This document shows, piece after piece, positions 22,161 through 30,534 of a stretch of DNA of 32,569 bases (the stretch's first letter is position 1; each line of letters opens with the position of its first letter). The notes below the pieces were generated by a model that was not told the DNA's origin, made no database searches, and saw only the letters and a list, made by a program, of their open reading frames with translations. A program made the translations under genes and the position numbers. The DNA comes from Clostridiales bacterium (GTDB lineage Bacteria > Bacillota > Clostridia > Oscillospirales > Oscillospiraceae): positions 1-32,569 of the forward strand of contig SFLD01000023.1 of the NCBI GenBank assembly GCA_004553545.1. Reading direction: 5' to 3'.

Positions 22161-22189
22161 TTGCAAAATGGCGGAAAGCGCGGTACAAT
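22161..22189 (+). promoter_or_regulatory. Main promoter of the hydrogenase operon
   Basis: TTGCAA, a 17-base spacer, TACAAT, about 78 bases before the first start codon. The 268-base gap from 21999 to 22266 is accounted for by the DUF362 terminator, the AT-rich island and this promoter. Confidence 0.75.
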
Positions 22190-22266
22190 AGCCGCAATCA
22201 ACTTTTTGAAATTCTGTGTCCGGCGGGGCGGAGGGGCTGCCTCCCGGGCAGGAAAGGACGGATGAC

Positions 22267-24108
22267 ATGAGTAGACTCCAAGTAAAGACCCCCAGCCAGG
22301 CGGACGCCGCCGTGGAGCAGCTCTACCGGAATATGGAGCAGCGGATCGCCGCGAGCCCTCCCGGTCTCTGCCCAGTGGACCTGGCGCTGAACTTCCTGAA
22401 CCTCTGCCGGGCCCAGACCTGCGGCAAGTGCGTTCCCTGCCGCATCGGCCTCACCCAGCTGGCCAACATGCTGCAGGAGGTGCTGGAGGGTGAGCCGGAC
22501 CCCCACATCCTCCACCACATCGAGGTCACGGCGGAGGTCATCGTCAACACGGCGGACTGCGCCATCGGCATCGACGCCGCCAACATGGTCCTGGTGGGCC
22601 TCAAGGGCTTCCGGGAGGACTATGAGGAGCACATCCTCCACCACCGCTGTCTCGGCTACCTGCGCCATCCCGTGCCCTGCGTGGCCCTCTGCCCCGCGGG
22701 GGTGGACATCCCTGGCTACATCGCCCTGGTGAAGGAGGGCCGCAGCGCGGATGCCGTGCGCCTCATCCGCAAGGACAATCCCTTCCCCACCGCCTGCGCC
22801 TACATCTGCGAGCACCCCTGCGAGGCCCGCTGCCGCCGCAACATGGTGGACGACGCCCTGAACATCCGCGCCCTGAAGCGCTACGCCGTGGACCGGGCCG
22901 GGGAGGTCCCCCAGCCGGACTGCGCCAGCGCCACGGGGAAGAAGGTGGCCGTCATCGGCGGCGGCCCCGGCGGCCTCTCCGCCGCCTACTACCTGGCCCT
23001 CATGGGCCACAAGGTCACGGTCTACGAGAAGCGGCAGCGCCTGGGCGGCATGATGCGCTACGGCATCCCCAGCTACCGCCTGCCCCGGGAGAAGCTGGAC
23101 CAGGACATCCAGTCCATCCTGTCCCTGGGCATCGAGGTCCACACCGGCGTCAGCGTGGGCCAGGACGTGAGCTTTGAGGAGCTCAAGCGGGAGTATGACT
23201 CCCTCTACCTCTCCATCGGCGCCCAGACCGACAAGAAGACCGGCATCCCCGGGGAGGACAGCGCCGGCGTCATCTCCGCCGTGGAGCTGCTGCGCCACAT
23301 CGGGGACGATGAGATGCCGGACTTCACGGGACTGGAGGTGGCCGTCATCGGCGGCGGCAACGTCGCCATGGACGTGACCCGCAGCGCCATCCGCCTGGGG
23401 GCCCGGAAGGTCTCCTGCGTCTACCGCCGCCGTCTGGAGGATATGACCGCCCAGATGGAGGAGGTGGAGGGCGCCATGGCCGAGGGGGCCGAGATCCTGG
23501 CCCTCCACGCCCCCACCCGCATCGAATCCGGGGAGAACGGCGAGGTCAAGGCCCTCTGGGTCCAGCCCCAGGTCATAGGCGAGGTGGACCAGGGCAGCGG
23601 CCGGCCCAAGCCCTACGCTGCGGATGTGGGCGAGCGCCGCATCCCGGCGGATGTCATCATCGTGGCCGTGGGCCAGGGTATCGAGAGCGCCGGGCTGGAG
23701 CAGAGCGGCATCCACATCCAGCGGGGCGGCCGTCTCATGGCCAACCCCACCACCCAGCTCTCGGAGATGGAGGGCGTCTTCGCCGGGGGCGACTGCGTCA
23801 CCGGCCCTGCCACCGTCATCCGGGCCATCGCGGCGGGCAAGGTGGCTGCCGCCAACATCGACGAGTACCTGGGCTTCCACCATGAGATCACCGCCCAGGT
23901 GAAGGTCCCGGCGCCCCGCTTCAACGACCTGCGCCCCACCGGCCGGGTCAGCAACGCCGAGCGGGACGCCGACGAGCGCAAGCGGGACTTCCTGTGCATC
24001 GAGTGCGGCCTCACCGAGGAGGAGGCCCGGCAGGAGTCCGGCCGCTGTCTCCGCTGCGACCACTTCGGCTACGGAAACTTCAAGGGAGGGAGAGAGGAAA
24101 AATGGTGA
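22267..24108 (+). CDS. NuoF-like/GltD-like flavoprotein, partner of the [FeFe]-hydrogenase
   Basis: 613 residues. Residues ~35-110 correspond to the C-terminal 4Fe-4S region of NuoF (C52-G-K-C55-V-P-C58-R-I-G, and a later Cys in NTADCAIG). From ~135 it is a GltD/NfnB-type small-subunit flavoprotein: Cys-rich N-terminal cluster region (CVALCPAG, CAYICEHPCEARCRR), FAD-binding GGGPGGLSAAY at ~231, NAD(P)-binding VIGGGNVAMD at ~361 and FAGGDCVTGPATVI near 510. The C-terminus has a further Cys group (C577, C580 and LRCD). It most likely passes electrons between NAD(P)H and the hydrogenase. The start has GGAAAGGA upstream. It overlaps the hydrogenase gene by seven bases, so the two subunits are made together. 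Confidence 0.9.
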   Translation: MSRLQVKTPSQADAAVEQLYRNMEQRIAASPPGLCPVDLALNFLNLCRAQTCGKCVPCRIGLTQLANMLQEVLEGEPDPHILHHIEVTAEVIVNTADCAIGIDAANMVLVGLKGFREDYEEHILHHRCLGYLRHPVPCVALCPAGVDIPGYIALVKEGRSADAVRLIRKDNPFPTACAYICEHPCEARCRRNMVDDALNIRALKRYAVDRAGEVPQPDCASATGKKVAVIGGGPGGLSAAYYLALMGHKVTVYEKRQRLGGMMRYGIPSYRLPREKLDQDIQSILSLGIEVHTGVSVGQDVSFEELKREYDSLYLSIGAQTDKKTGIPGEDSAGVISAVELLRHIGDDEMPDFTGLEVAVIGGGNVAMDVTRSAIRLGARKVSCVYRRRLEDMTAQMEEVEGAMAEGAEILALHAPTRIESGENGEVKALWVQPQVIGEVDQGSGRPKPYAADVGERRIPADVIIVAVGQGIESAGLEQSGIHIQRGGRLMANPTTQLSEMEGVFAGGDCVTGPATVIRAIAAGKVAAANIDEYLGFHHEITAQVKVPAPRFNDLRPTGRVSNAERDADERKRDFLCIECGLTEEEARQESGRCLRCDHFGYGNFKGGREEKW

Positions 24109-25817
24109 CCATCGAACTGGACGGAAGAAAGCTCCGGGTCCCGGAGGGGACCACCATCCTGGAGGCGGCCCAGTCCGCCAACATCCCCATCCCCCACCTC
24201 TGCTACCTGAAGGATATCAACGAGATCGCCGCCTGCCGCATGTGCATGGTGGAGGTGGAGGGCACCGAGCGCCTGCAGCCCGCCTGCAACACCTGGGTGA
24301 CGGAGGGCATGGTCATCCGCAGCAACACCCCCAAGGTGCGCCAGGCCCGGCGGACCAATCTGCGCCTCATCCTCTCCCAGCACAACTCCAACTGCACCGT
24401 CTGCATCCGCAGCGGCAACTGCGAGCTCCAGAAGCTCTCCCACGACCTGAACATCCACTACCAGCCCTACCCCATCCAGCTGGAGCGCTCCCCCATCCGC
24501 CTGGACACCCCTGTGGTCCGGGAGGCCAGCAAATGTATCAAGTGCATGCGCTGCGTCCAGGTCTGCGACAAGATCCAGGAGATGCATGTCTGGGACCAGA
24601 TCGGCACCGGCTCCCGGGCCACCGTGTCTGTCAGCCACAGCCGCTACCTGAAGGACACGGACTGCACCTTCTGCGGCCAGTGCGTCACCCACTGCCCCAC
24701 CGGGGCCCTCACTGTCCGGGATGATACCGGCCGGGTGCTGGAGGCCCTGGCGGACCCGGAGATCACCACCGTGGTCCAGGTGGCCCCCGCCGTGCGGGTG
24801 GCCTGGGCGGAGAGCTGGGGTCTCGGCGCCAAGTATGCCACCGCCGGCCGCATCGTCTCGGCCCTGAAGCATATGGGCTTTGACTATGTCTTCGACACCA
24901 ACTTCACCGCCGACCTCACCATCATGGAGGAGGGCAGCGAGTTCGTCCAGCGCTTCACCCACCGGGGCAAGTACCGCTGGCCCATGTTCACCTCCTGCTG
25001 CCCCGGCTGGGTCAGCTTCCTGAAGAGCCAGTATCCCTCCTATGCGGACTGCCTCTCCACCGCCAAGTCCCCCCAGCAGATGTTCGGCGCGGTGGCCAAG
25101 AGCTATTTCGCCGAGAAGATGGGCATCGACCCCCACAAGATGTTCGTGGTCTCCATCATGCCCTGCTCCGCCAAGAAGGCCGAGAGCGAGCGCCCGGAGA
25201 TGAACGACGCCTGCGGCGACCCGGATGTGGACGTGGTCCTCACCACCCGGGAGATGGACCGCCTCTTCCGCTCGGACTGCCTGGTGCCTCAGGAGCTGGA
25301 GGAGACCCCCTTCGATTCTCCCCTGGGCAGCAGCACCGGTGCGGCGGTGATCTTCGGCGCCAGCGGCGGCGTGATGGATGCCGCCCTCCGCAGCGCCTAC
25401 TACCTCGTCACCGGTGAGAATCCCGACCCGGACGCCTTTGCCGAGGTCCGGCAGGGCCAGCCCTGGCGGGAGGCGAAGTTTGACATCCCCGGCGCCGGCA
25501 CCGTCCGGGTGGCGGTGGTCAGCGGCCTTGCCAACACCCGCCGGCTGATGGAGGCCATCGACAGCGGCGACGCCGACTACGACTTCGTGGAGGTCATGGC
25601 CTGCCCCGGCGGCTGCGCCGGCGGCGGCGGTCAGCCCATCCGGGAGGGGAGGGAGATGGCTGCCTATCGCGGCAACCTCCTCTGGAAGATCGATGCCAAG
25701 GCGCCCGTCCGCTTCTCCCACGAGAATCCGGAGATCCTCTCCCTCTACCGGGAGTACTTCCGCACCCCCCTCAGCGAGCGCTCCCACCACCTCCTCCACA
25801 CGGAGCACAAGGTGTAA
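24102..25817 (+). CDS. [FeFe]-hydrogenase, M3 type, probable glutamate-synthase-linked group A2
   Basis: 571 residues with all features of an active enzyme. N-terminal [2Fe-2S] domain (C34, C45, C48, C62), His-Cys3 4Fe-4S site (H94, C98, C101, C107), two ferredoxin clusters (C145/C148/C151/C155 and C188/C191/C194/C198), then the H-cluster motifs: L1 TSCCPGW (C299, C300), L2 MPCSAKKAE (C355) and L3 EVMACPGGCAGGGGQP (C501, C505). C299 is the proton-shuttle cysteine. It catalyses reversible proton reduction to H2 in the cytoplasm. An upstream GltD-like partner is the hallmark of the group called A2, whose physiological electron donor is unsettled. The maturases HydE, HydF and HydG are not in this window and must be elsewhere. 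The gene overlaps its partner by seven bases and ends at a bidirectional terminator. Confidence 0.95.
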   Translation: MVTIELDGRKLRVPEGTTILEAAQSANIPIPHLCYLKDINEIAACRMCMVEVEGTERLQPACNTWVTEGMVIRSNTPKVRQARRTNLRLILSQHNSNCTVCIRSGNCELQKLSHDLNIHYQPYPIQLERSPIRLDTPVVREASKCIKCMRCVQVCDKIQEMHVWDQIGTGSRATVSVSHSRYLKDTDCTFCGQCVTHCPTGALTVRDDTGRVLEALADPEITTVVQVAPAVRVAWAESWGLGAKYATAGRIVSALKHMGFDYVFDTNFTADLTIMEEGSEFVQRFTHRGKYRWPMFTSCCPGWVSFLKSQYPSYADCLSTAKSPQQMFGAVAKSYFAEKMGIDPHKMFVVSIMPCSAKKAESERPEMNDACGDPDVDVVLTTREMDRLFRSDCLVPQELEETPFDSPLGSSTGAAVIFGASGGVMDAALRSAYYLVTGENPDPDAFAEVRQGQPWREAKFDIPGAGTVRVAVVSGLANTRRLMEAIDSGDADYDFVEVMACPGGCAGGGGQPIREGREMAAYRGNLLWKIDAKAPVRFSHENPEILSLYREYFRTPLSERSHHLLHTEHKV

Positions 25818-25856
25818 AAGAACACTATCCTAGCTGAAAAACACGGTATAAACGAC

Positions 25857-25893
25857 AAACGCCCCCTGCGGCCCAAGGCCGCAGGGGGCGTTT
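25857..25893. terminator. Bidirectional terminator after the hydrogenase gene
   Basis: A perfect 17-bp stem from AAACGCCCCCTGCGGCC to its complement GGCCGCAGGGGGCGTTT with a CAA loop. It carries a short T run on both strands and lies between convergent genes. Confidence 0.88.
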
Positions 25894-25900
25894 CGGCGGT

Positions 25901-26473
25901 TCAGTTCTCCCTCTGGCTTTCCGCGATCTTCCGCCGGGTCCAGTCGTCGATCTCCGCCTTCAGCCCCTGGAGGTAAGGGGAGAAGGCCACCTTGTCCCGG
26001 CCGTAGGTGAGCTGCAGCTCATACTCCAGCGGCAGCCAGGAGGCGATGTCCGACTCATCGTGCTGGATGACGGCCTCCAGGTTGTCCAGGGCCTTGTAGA
26101 GCTTGGCCTCCGGGGTCTCCAGGGAGTCCATCTCCCGCAGGAGGGCCAGCCACTCCTCGTTGTAGGGCGCGGGAAAGTCCCCCACCCAGCGCTCCAGGAT
26201 GGCCTCCTCCTTCTCGCCGTCCTCACTCTTTTTGAGGAAGGCCGGGATGTCCCCGGTGAAGGCCTCCCCCAGGTCGTGGATGAGGCACATGCGGATGACC
26301 TTGTCGATGTCCAGGTCCGGAAACTCATCCTCCATCAGCATGGCCATCAGGGCCACCCGCCAGCTGTGCTCCGCCACGCTCTCCCGCCGGCCGGAGGAGG
26401 TGTCGCAGTGCCGGGTCCGGCACTTCAACTGCTCGGCCACGGACAGGATCTCCAGCAGCTTCTTCGCTTCCAT
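25901..26473 (-). CDS. HD domain protein, YfbR/HDDC2-like 5'-deoxynucleotidase
   Basis: 190 residues. HD motif: H35 region in RRESVAEHSWRVALMA, then CLIHDLGEAFTGDIP and a distal Asp in LDNLEAVIQHDES. This arrangement is that of the HD_3 group (YfbR and human HDDC2), metal-dependent enzymes that remove the phosphate from deoxynucleoside 5'-monophosphates. Start supported by AAGGAGGAC. It is the last gene of a minus-strand operon, 12 bases after a second HD gene of the same group. The two sequences are clearly diverged (different lengths and motif surroundings), so different substrates are possible. Confidence 0.88.
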   Translation of the reverse strand: MEAKKLLEILSVAEQLKCRTRHCDTSSGRRESVAEHSWRVALMAMLMEDEFPDLDIDKVIRMCLIHDLGEAFTGDIPAFLKKSEDGEKEEAILERWVGDFPAPYNEEWLALLREMDSLETPEAKLYKALDNLEAVIQHDESDIASWLPLEYELQLTYGRDKVAFSPYLQGLKAEIDDWTRRKIAESQREN

Positions 26474-26485
26474 GGTTTGTCCTCC

Positions 26486-27061
26486 TTACTTCAACTGGTC
26501 CAGGCTCAGGGAGAAGCTCTCCAGGAACGTTGCCATGAAGTACCGCAGCTCCGGGAGGTCGTAGCCCTCCAGGGCCTCCTTCGTCTGTGCCGCGGCCTCC
26601 CGGAACTCGCTGTTCCCGGCCTTGACCTCCTCCAGACACTTGATGTAGGCGGAGAGCTTGTCCGCCGCCTTGACCAGCTGCTCCACGGTTTCATCCTGGG
26701 GCTGCAGGATGGGCCGGTAGGTGGCCTGAAACTCCTGGGGCAGCAGGGAGAGGAGCTTGTCCCCTGCCACGGCCTCCACCGCCTTGTAGGCCCCCCGGAT
26801 CTCCGGGTTATAGTACTTGATGGGCGTCGGCATGTCGCCGGTGAGGATCTCCGTGGCGTCGTGATAGAGGGACGCCACGGCCACGGCCCCGGCGTCCACG
26901 TTTCCGCCGAACTTCTCGTTGCGGATGACCGCCAGGGCGTGGGCCAGAACGGCCACCTGGTGGCTGTGCTCCTGGACATTCTCCGGCGAGGTGTTGCGCA
27001 TCAGCGCCCAGCGCTGGATGAAGCGCATCCGGGCAAGGTAGGCAAAGAAATGACTTCTCAT
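26486..27061 (-). CDS. yfbR: YfbR-like HD domain 5'-deoxynucleotidase
   Basis: 191 residues from Met at 27061 with GAAAGGAAC upstream. It has the YfbR pattern: an N-terminal FFAYLARMRFIQRWALMRNT, then PENVQEHSHQVAVLAHAL, the HD pair in SLYHDATEILTGDMPTPIKY and a distal Asp in KAADKLSAYIKCL. YfbR hydrolyses dAMP, dGMP and other 5'-deoxyribonucleotides, helping thymidylate and dNTP balance. It lies between the MBL-fold gene (13-base gap) and the second HD gene. The gene symbol follows from close family resemblance. Confidence 0.9.
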   Translation of the reverse strand: MRSHFFAYLARMRFIQRWALMRNTSPENVQEHSHQVAVLAHALAVIRNEKFGGNVDAGAVAVASLYHDATEILTGDMPTPIKYYNPEIRGAYKAVEAVAGDKLLSLLPQEFQATYRPILQPQDETVEQLVKAADKLSAYIKCLEEVKAGNSEFREAAAQTKEALEGYDLPELRYFMATFLESFSLSLDQLK

Positions 27062-27074
27062 GGCAGTTCCTTTC

Positions 27075-27835
27075 TCATAGATGGACCTGAAAGTCCCCGA
27101 AATCAAAGCGTCCCGCCCCCTGGTGCAGCAGGCCCCTCTCCCGCAGACGGCGGAAGCCGTCCCGGGCCCGGACCGCCAGGTCCGGCGGGCAATTTAAGGC
27201 GTGATGGCCCGGCAGGATCTCCCGGAGGGGCAGCGCCGCGATCCGTTCCAGGGAGGAGAGAAAGTCCTCCGGGCTTGTGGTGGGGTAGAAGGCGTCCAGG
27301 CAGCCCCGGTAGAGGAGGTCCCCGGCGTAAAGCCGCCCCTGCGCTGCCTCATAGTAGCAGCAGTGCCCCGGGGAGTACCCCGGCGTGTGGAGCACCTGGA
27401 CCTGCCGCCCGCCAAGATCGATGATATCCCCGTCCCGTAGCACCCGCCCCGGCTCCCCGGAGAAAACCCGGTACATTTCCGGGGAAAACCCAGCAGGGAA
27501 GAGGGGGGCCTTTGCGCAGAGCTGCCGCCGGACCGCGGCCTCCGGCAGGGGAAAGTGCCGGAGCCAGTCCTCCTCCGCCGCATGGACGGCGGGGGCTCGA
27601 ACTGTCCGCAGCCGCCGATGTGGTCCCAGTGGACGTGGGTCAGGGTCACGGTGACGGGGCGGTCCGTCAGGGCCTCTACCTCTCGCCGGAGGCCCCCCAC
27701 CCCCAGCCCGGTGTCCAGGAGCAGGGCGCGGTCCCGGCCCAAAAGGAGGTAGCTGTGGGTCTCCTCCCAGTGGCGGTACTCGCTGAGGGCGAAGGTGGCG
27801 TCGTCGATGCGCTCCACCGTGAACCAGGGCGTCAT
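27075..27835 (-). pseudogene. MBL-fold hydrolase, frameshifted
   Basis: The frame from ATG at 27835 encodes the N-terminal half of a metallo-beta-lactamase-fold protein through the zinc motif THVHWDHIGG (H67, H69, D71, H72) and GQFE80. The rest, AVHAAEEDWLRHFPLP to HTPGYSPGHCCYYE, YAGDLLY, PGHHAL and the C-terminus at 27075, is in another frame. The switch is at a run of five G (plus strand 27591-27595); adding one base or removing two restores a single ~253-residue protein. Both halves are otherwise intact, so the lesion is recent, an artefact, or a slippery site. Intact relatives are glyoxalase-II-like hydrolases of diverse substrate. The start overlaps the MtaB stop (ATGA) in a minus-strand operon. 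Confidence 0.85.
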
Positions 27836-29155
27836 TCCACGATCTCGCCCAGCAGGGCGTCCCCCTCGGTCCCGGTGATCCGCACCGGGAGAACGCGGTT
27901 GTGAAGGTCCTTCTCGGTGTCCACCAGCACCTCCATGTAGTTGGGGGCGTGGCCGGAGAAGTGCCTGCCAGAGGGCTGCTCAAAGAGCACGGGATAGACT
28001 TGCCCGACGCACTTCGCCAGGTAGTCCTCGTGGAGCTCCCGCCCCAGGGCGATGGCCCGCCGGGCCCGCTCCTCCTTGATGGCCTTCGGCACTTGGGCCA
28101 TTTTTGCCGCCGGAGTGCCGGGGCGGATGGAGTAGGGGAAGACGTGGAGCCGGGCGAAGCCGCAGTGCCGCAGGAAGGCAAGGGTCTCCGCAAACTCCTC
28201 CTCCGTCTCCTCCGGAAAGCCGGTGATGAGGTCCGTGGTGATGGCGGGATGCTCAAAATATTGATTTAAAAGTGCAACAGACTGTGCAAACCGGGCGGTG
28301 TCGTACTTCCGGTTCATCCGCTTCAGGGTGGCGTCGCAGCCGCTCTGCAGGGACAGGTGGAACTGCGGGCAGAGCTGGGGCAGAGCTGCCGCCCGGCGGC
28401 AGAAGTCCTCCGTTACCGTCCGGGGCTCCAACGACCCCAGCCGCAGCCGGAGCTCCGGCGCGGCGGAGGCGAGCCCTTCCATCAGGTCGATGAGCCCCTG
28501 GCCATTTTTAAAGTCCTGGCCCCAGGAGGAGATCTCGATGCCCGTCAGCACCACTTCCCGGTAGCCCTCGTCCTGGAGCCGCTTCGCCTCCTCCCTGGCC
28601 TGGGAGCTCCCTGGCCTGGGAGAGGGGCAGGGACCGCACCGGTCCCCGGGCGTAGGGAATGATGCAGTAGGAGCAGAAGTTGACGCAGCCGTCCTCCACC
28701 TTCAGCATGGCCCGGGTCCGCCCCTCCAGCCCGCCGGCGGGCAGGACCTCGAACTCCCGCCGCCGCAGGGCCTGGTCCACGAACTCCGCCGGGGCGTGTC
28801 CGGAAAGACCCTGCTTCTCCATCACGGCGGATTCCAGCCGGTCCAGAAACTCCATCCGCCCGCCGGTGCCTGCCAGCAGATCCACGTCCAGCTTCCGGAC
28901 CTCGTCCAGGTGGGTCTGGACGTAGCAGCCGCAGAGGGCTGCCACCGCCGCCGGATGCTCCCGCCGGATGCGGTAGAGCTGCTGCCGGGACTTCCGGTCG
29001 CTGACCGCCGTCACCGAGCAGGAGTTCACCACGTAGGCGTCCGCCGCGTCGGAGAAGTCCACGATCTCGTGGCCCCGCCGCCGCAGCTCCTGCTCCATGG
29101 CCTGGGTCTCGTATTGGTTCACCTTGCAGCCTAAGGTGCTGATGGCAACTTTCAT
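27832..29155 (-). pseudogene. mtaB: MtaB-type tRNA methylthiotransferase, frameshifted by a 16-bp tandem duplication
   Basis: The N-terminal frame from ATG at 29155 has the UPF0004 domain (C10 in LGCKVNQYE, C46 in NSCSVT, C77 in LCGCYVQT) and the radical-SAM CxxxCxxC (C157, C161, C164 in CVNFCSYCIIPYARG). The frame is lost at ~28590. The C-terminal frame continues with VVLTGIEISSWGQD through a TRAM domain to the stop at 27832. At the junction the 16-base unit CTCCCTGGCCTGGGAG occurs twice in direct succession (28591-28606, 28607-28622); deleting one copy gives an uninterrupted 435-residue protein of normal length. Intact MtaB makes the ms2 modification of t6A37 in tRNAs reading ANN codons. 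The stop overlaps the MBL start, and its start overlaps the HAD gene stop. Confidence 0.9.
28591..28622. repeat. Perfect 2 x 16-bp tandem duplication inside mtaB
   Basis: Two identical copies of CTCCCTGGCCTGGGAG lie head to tail. The unit is itself almost a palindrome (CTCCC...GGGAG arms), which favours slippage during replication. The extra copy adds 16 bases, one more than a multiple of three, and breaks the reading frame. Confidence 0.95.
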
Positions 29156-29796
29156 TCCGTTTCTCCTTTGTCCTCCGAGAAGAGCCCCGGCAGCTCCGCA
29201 AGCGTCCGGACGGTCTCCTCCGGTTCCTCCCAGCCGTTCCGGGGCCGGGACAGGGCACCGTAGCCCTGCAGGATGCGGACCGTCCGCATCCCCAGCCGCT
29301 TCGCCGGGGCGATGTCGTTGTCCAGCCGGTCTCCCACCATGGCGGCCTCCGCCGGAAGACACCCGGCCTGCCGGAGGGTGGCTTCAAAGAGCGCGGAGTC
29401 CGGCTTTTTCACGCCGAAGTCCGCCGAGGTCACGATGACGGCAAAAAGCCCGCCCATGCCCCGCTGGGCCAGGCGCTCCGGGAGCCCCGCCACCTGGTTT
29501 GCGAGGATCCCCAGGGAGTATCCCCGCCGCCGCAGCTCCGAGAGGGCCGGGGCGGCATCCGGGAAGGGGACCTCCTCCTCCTCGGGATGCCACGGGACGT
29601 CCGAGAGCCCGAAGCGGGCCAGCACTGCCCCGTCACCGGGGTCCCCGGCCTCCGCCAGGCACCGCCGCTGGGCTTCGAACTCCGCCGGGGCGATGTCCGT
29701 CCCCGCCAGCACCTCCGCCGCCCAGCGCCGGTAGGCCGCCGTCTCATCCACCAGGGTGGAGCCCACGTCGAAAAAGATCCACTTCACGCCCCGCAT
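29152..29796 (-). CDS. HAD superfamily hydrolase (subfamily IA)
   Basis: 214 residues. Motif I is FFDVGSTLVDE, with nucleophile D10 and a Gly where most phosphatases have the second Asp (seen in a recognised subset of the family). Motif II is ILANQ, motif III KKPDS with the Lys, motif IV VGDRLDNDI, and a small helical cap lies between I and II. It is a cytoplasmic phosphatase or dehalogenase-like enzyme; the substrate is not predictable. Its stop overlaps the mtaB start by four bases, and its start lies inside the end of the GNAT gene by 13 bases, so translation is coupled in the minus-strand operon. Confidence 0.88.
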   Translation of the reverse strand: MRGVKWIFFDVGSTLVDETAAYRRWAAEVLAGTDIAPAEFEAQRRCLAEAGDPGDGAVLARFGLSDVPWHPEEEEVPFPDAAPALSELRRRGYSLGILANQVAGLPERLAQRGMGGLFAVIVTSADFGVKKPDSALFEATLRQAGCLPAEAAMVGDRLDNDIAPAKRLGMRTVRILQGYGALSRPRNGWEEPEETVRTLAELPGLFSEDKGETE

Positions 29797-30371
29797 GCGT
29801 CCTCGCTTTCCGCCCCGTCCGGGGCGATGATGGTATAGATGAGGTTGTCCGTCCAGACGCCGTTCTCCCGGATGAAGGCTTTCCGGATGCCCTCCCGGAC
29901 AAAGCCCGCCTTGGTGAGCACCCGCTGGGAGGCCGGATTATCCAGGTTCACGTGGGCCTCCAGCCGGTGGAAGCCCAGTTCCCGGAAGCCCAGTGAGACC
30001 AGCGCCCGGGCGCACTCCGTGCCGTAGCCCCGGCCCCAGTAGGGGTTCAGGACGGTGCAGCCGATGCGGCCCCACTGGAAGTCCTCCCGCTGCTGGGTGG
30101 TGATGTCGCAGTACCCCACGGAGGCTCCGTCCTCCCGGCGGAAGAGGTTCAGAACGTAGGAAATGTCCGCCTCTGCTTCCTGCTGCCGCCGGGCAAGGAG
30201 CCCGGCGTACCAGTCCTCCGTCAGGAAGGAGAGGTCGAACTGCCCGTCGTCAAAACGGTTCCTGGCCGGGCCGCAGGCGCGGAAGCCGGAGAGAAAGACT
30301 GCGTAGTCCTCCGGCCGGAGGGGGCGGAGGGTGAGCTGCGGGGTTTCCCGGATGAGAGACGAAAGATCCAA
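29784..30371 (-). CDS. GNAT acetyltransferase, RimJ/RimL-like
   Basis: 195 residues from a TTG start at 30371. TTG is preferred because GGGGGAGG lies six bases upstream and there is no suitable ATG nearby. The RimJ/RimL type of GNAT is shown by LTLRPLRPEDYAVFL, IGCTVLNPYWGRGYGTECAR (acetyl-CoA loop GRGYG), LGFHRLEAHVNLDNPASQRV and LTKAGFVREG. Members acetylate N-termini of ribosomal proteins or small amines, and the target here is unknown. It is the first gene of the operon GNAT, HAD, MtaB, MBL, YfbR, HD. It is divergent from the cysteine desulfurase gene across a 163-base gap. Confidence 0.85.
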   Translation of the reverse strand: MDLSSLIRETPQLTLRPLRPEDYAVFLSGFRACGPARNRFDDGQFDLSFLTEDWYAGLLARRQQEAEADISYVLNLFRREDGASVGYCDITTQQREDFQWGRIGCTVLNPYWGRGYGTECARALVSLGFRELGFHRLEAHVNLDNPASQRVLTKAGFVREGIRKAFIRENGVWTDNLIYTIIAPDGAESEDACGA

Positions 30372-30399
30372 AGATATCCTCCCCCGGCGGAAAGAGGGC

Positions 30400-30428
30400 T
30401 TGCCTTTTCCGCCGGGTCTTCGTATAAT
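30400..30428 (+). promoter_or_regulatory. Promoter of the cysteine desulfurase gene
   Basis: TTGCCT, a 17-base spacer, TATAAT (perfect -10). About 100 bases of leader follow and contain a GC-rich inverted repeat near the start and a 15-base palindrome AGCGGGA-T-TCCCGCT (30486-30500). The minus-strand promoter for the GNAT operon must lie in the same gap, but I could not pick it with confidence. Confidence 0.7.
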
Positions 30429-30534
30429 ATAAGTTCGGGCCGGGGCCGAAGCTGCCTCCGGCCGTGACCCCTGACACTTTATTATAGCGGGATTCCCGCT
30501 TGACATCAAGAGCCAAAGTAAGGAGGGCCCTCCC

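Noticed and set aside
20241..25808. Three long minus-strand open frames (622, 621 and 579 codons) opposite the CMD-cupin, DUF362, flavoprotein and hydrogenase genes
   Set aside because: They mirror the well-supported plus-strand genes, lack ribosome sites and domains, and are His/Gly/Ala/Val-rich shadows of GC-rich third positions.
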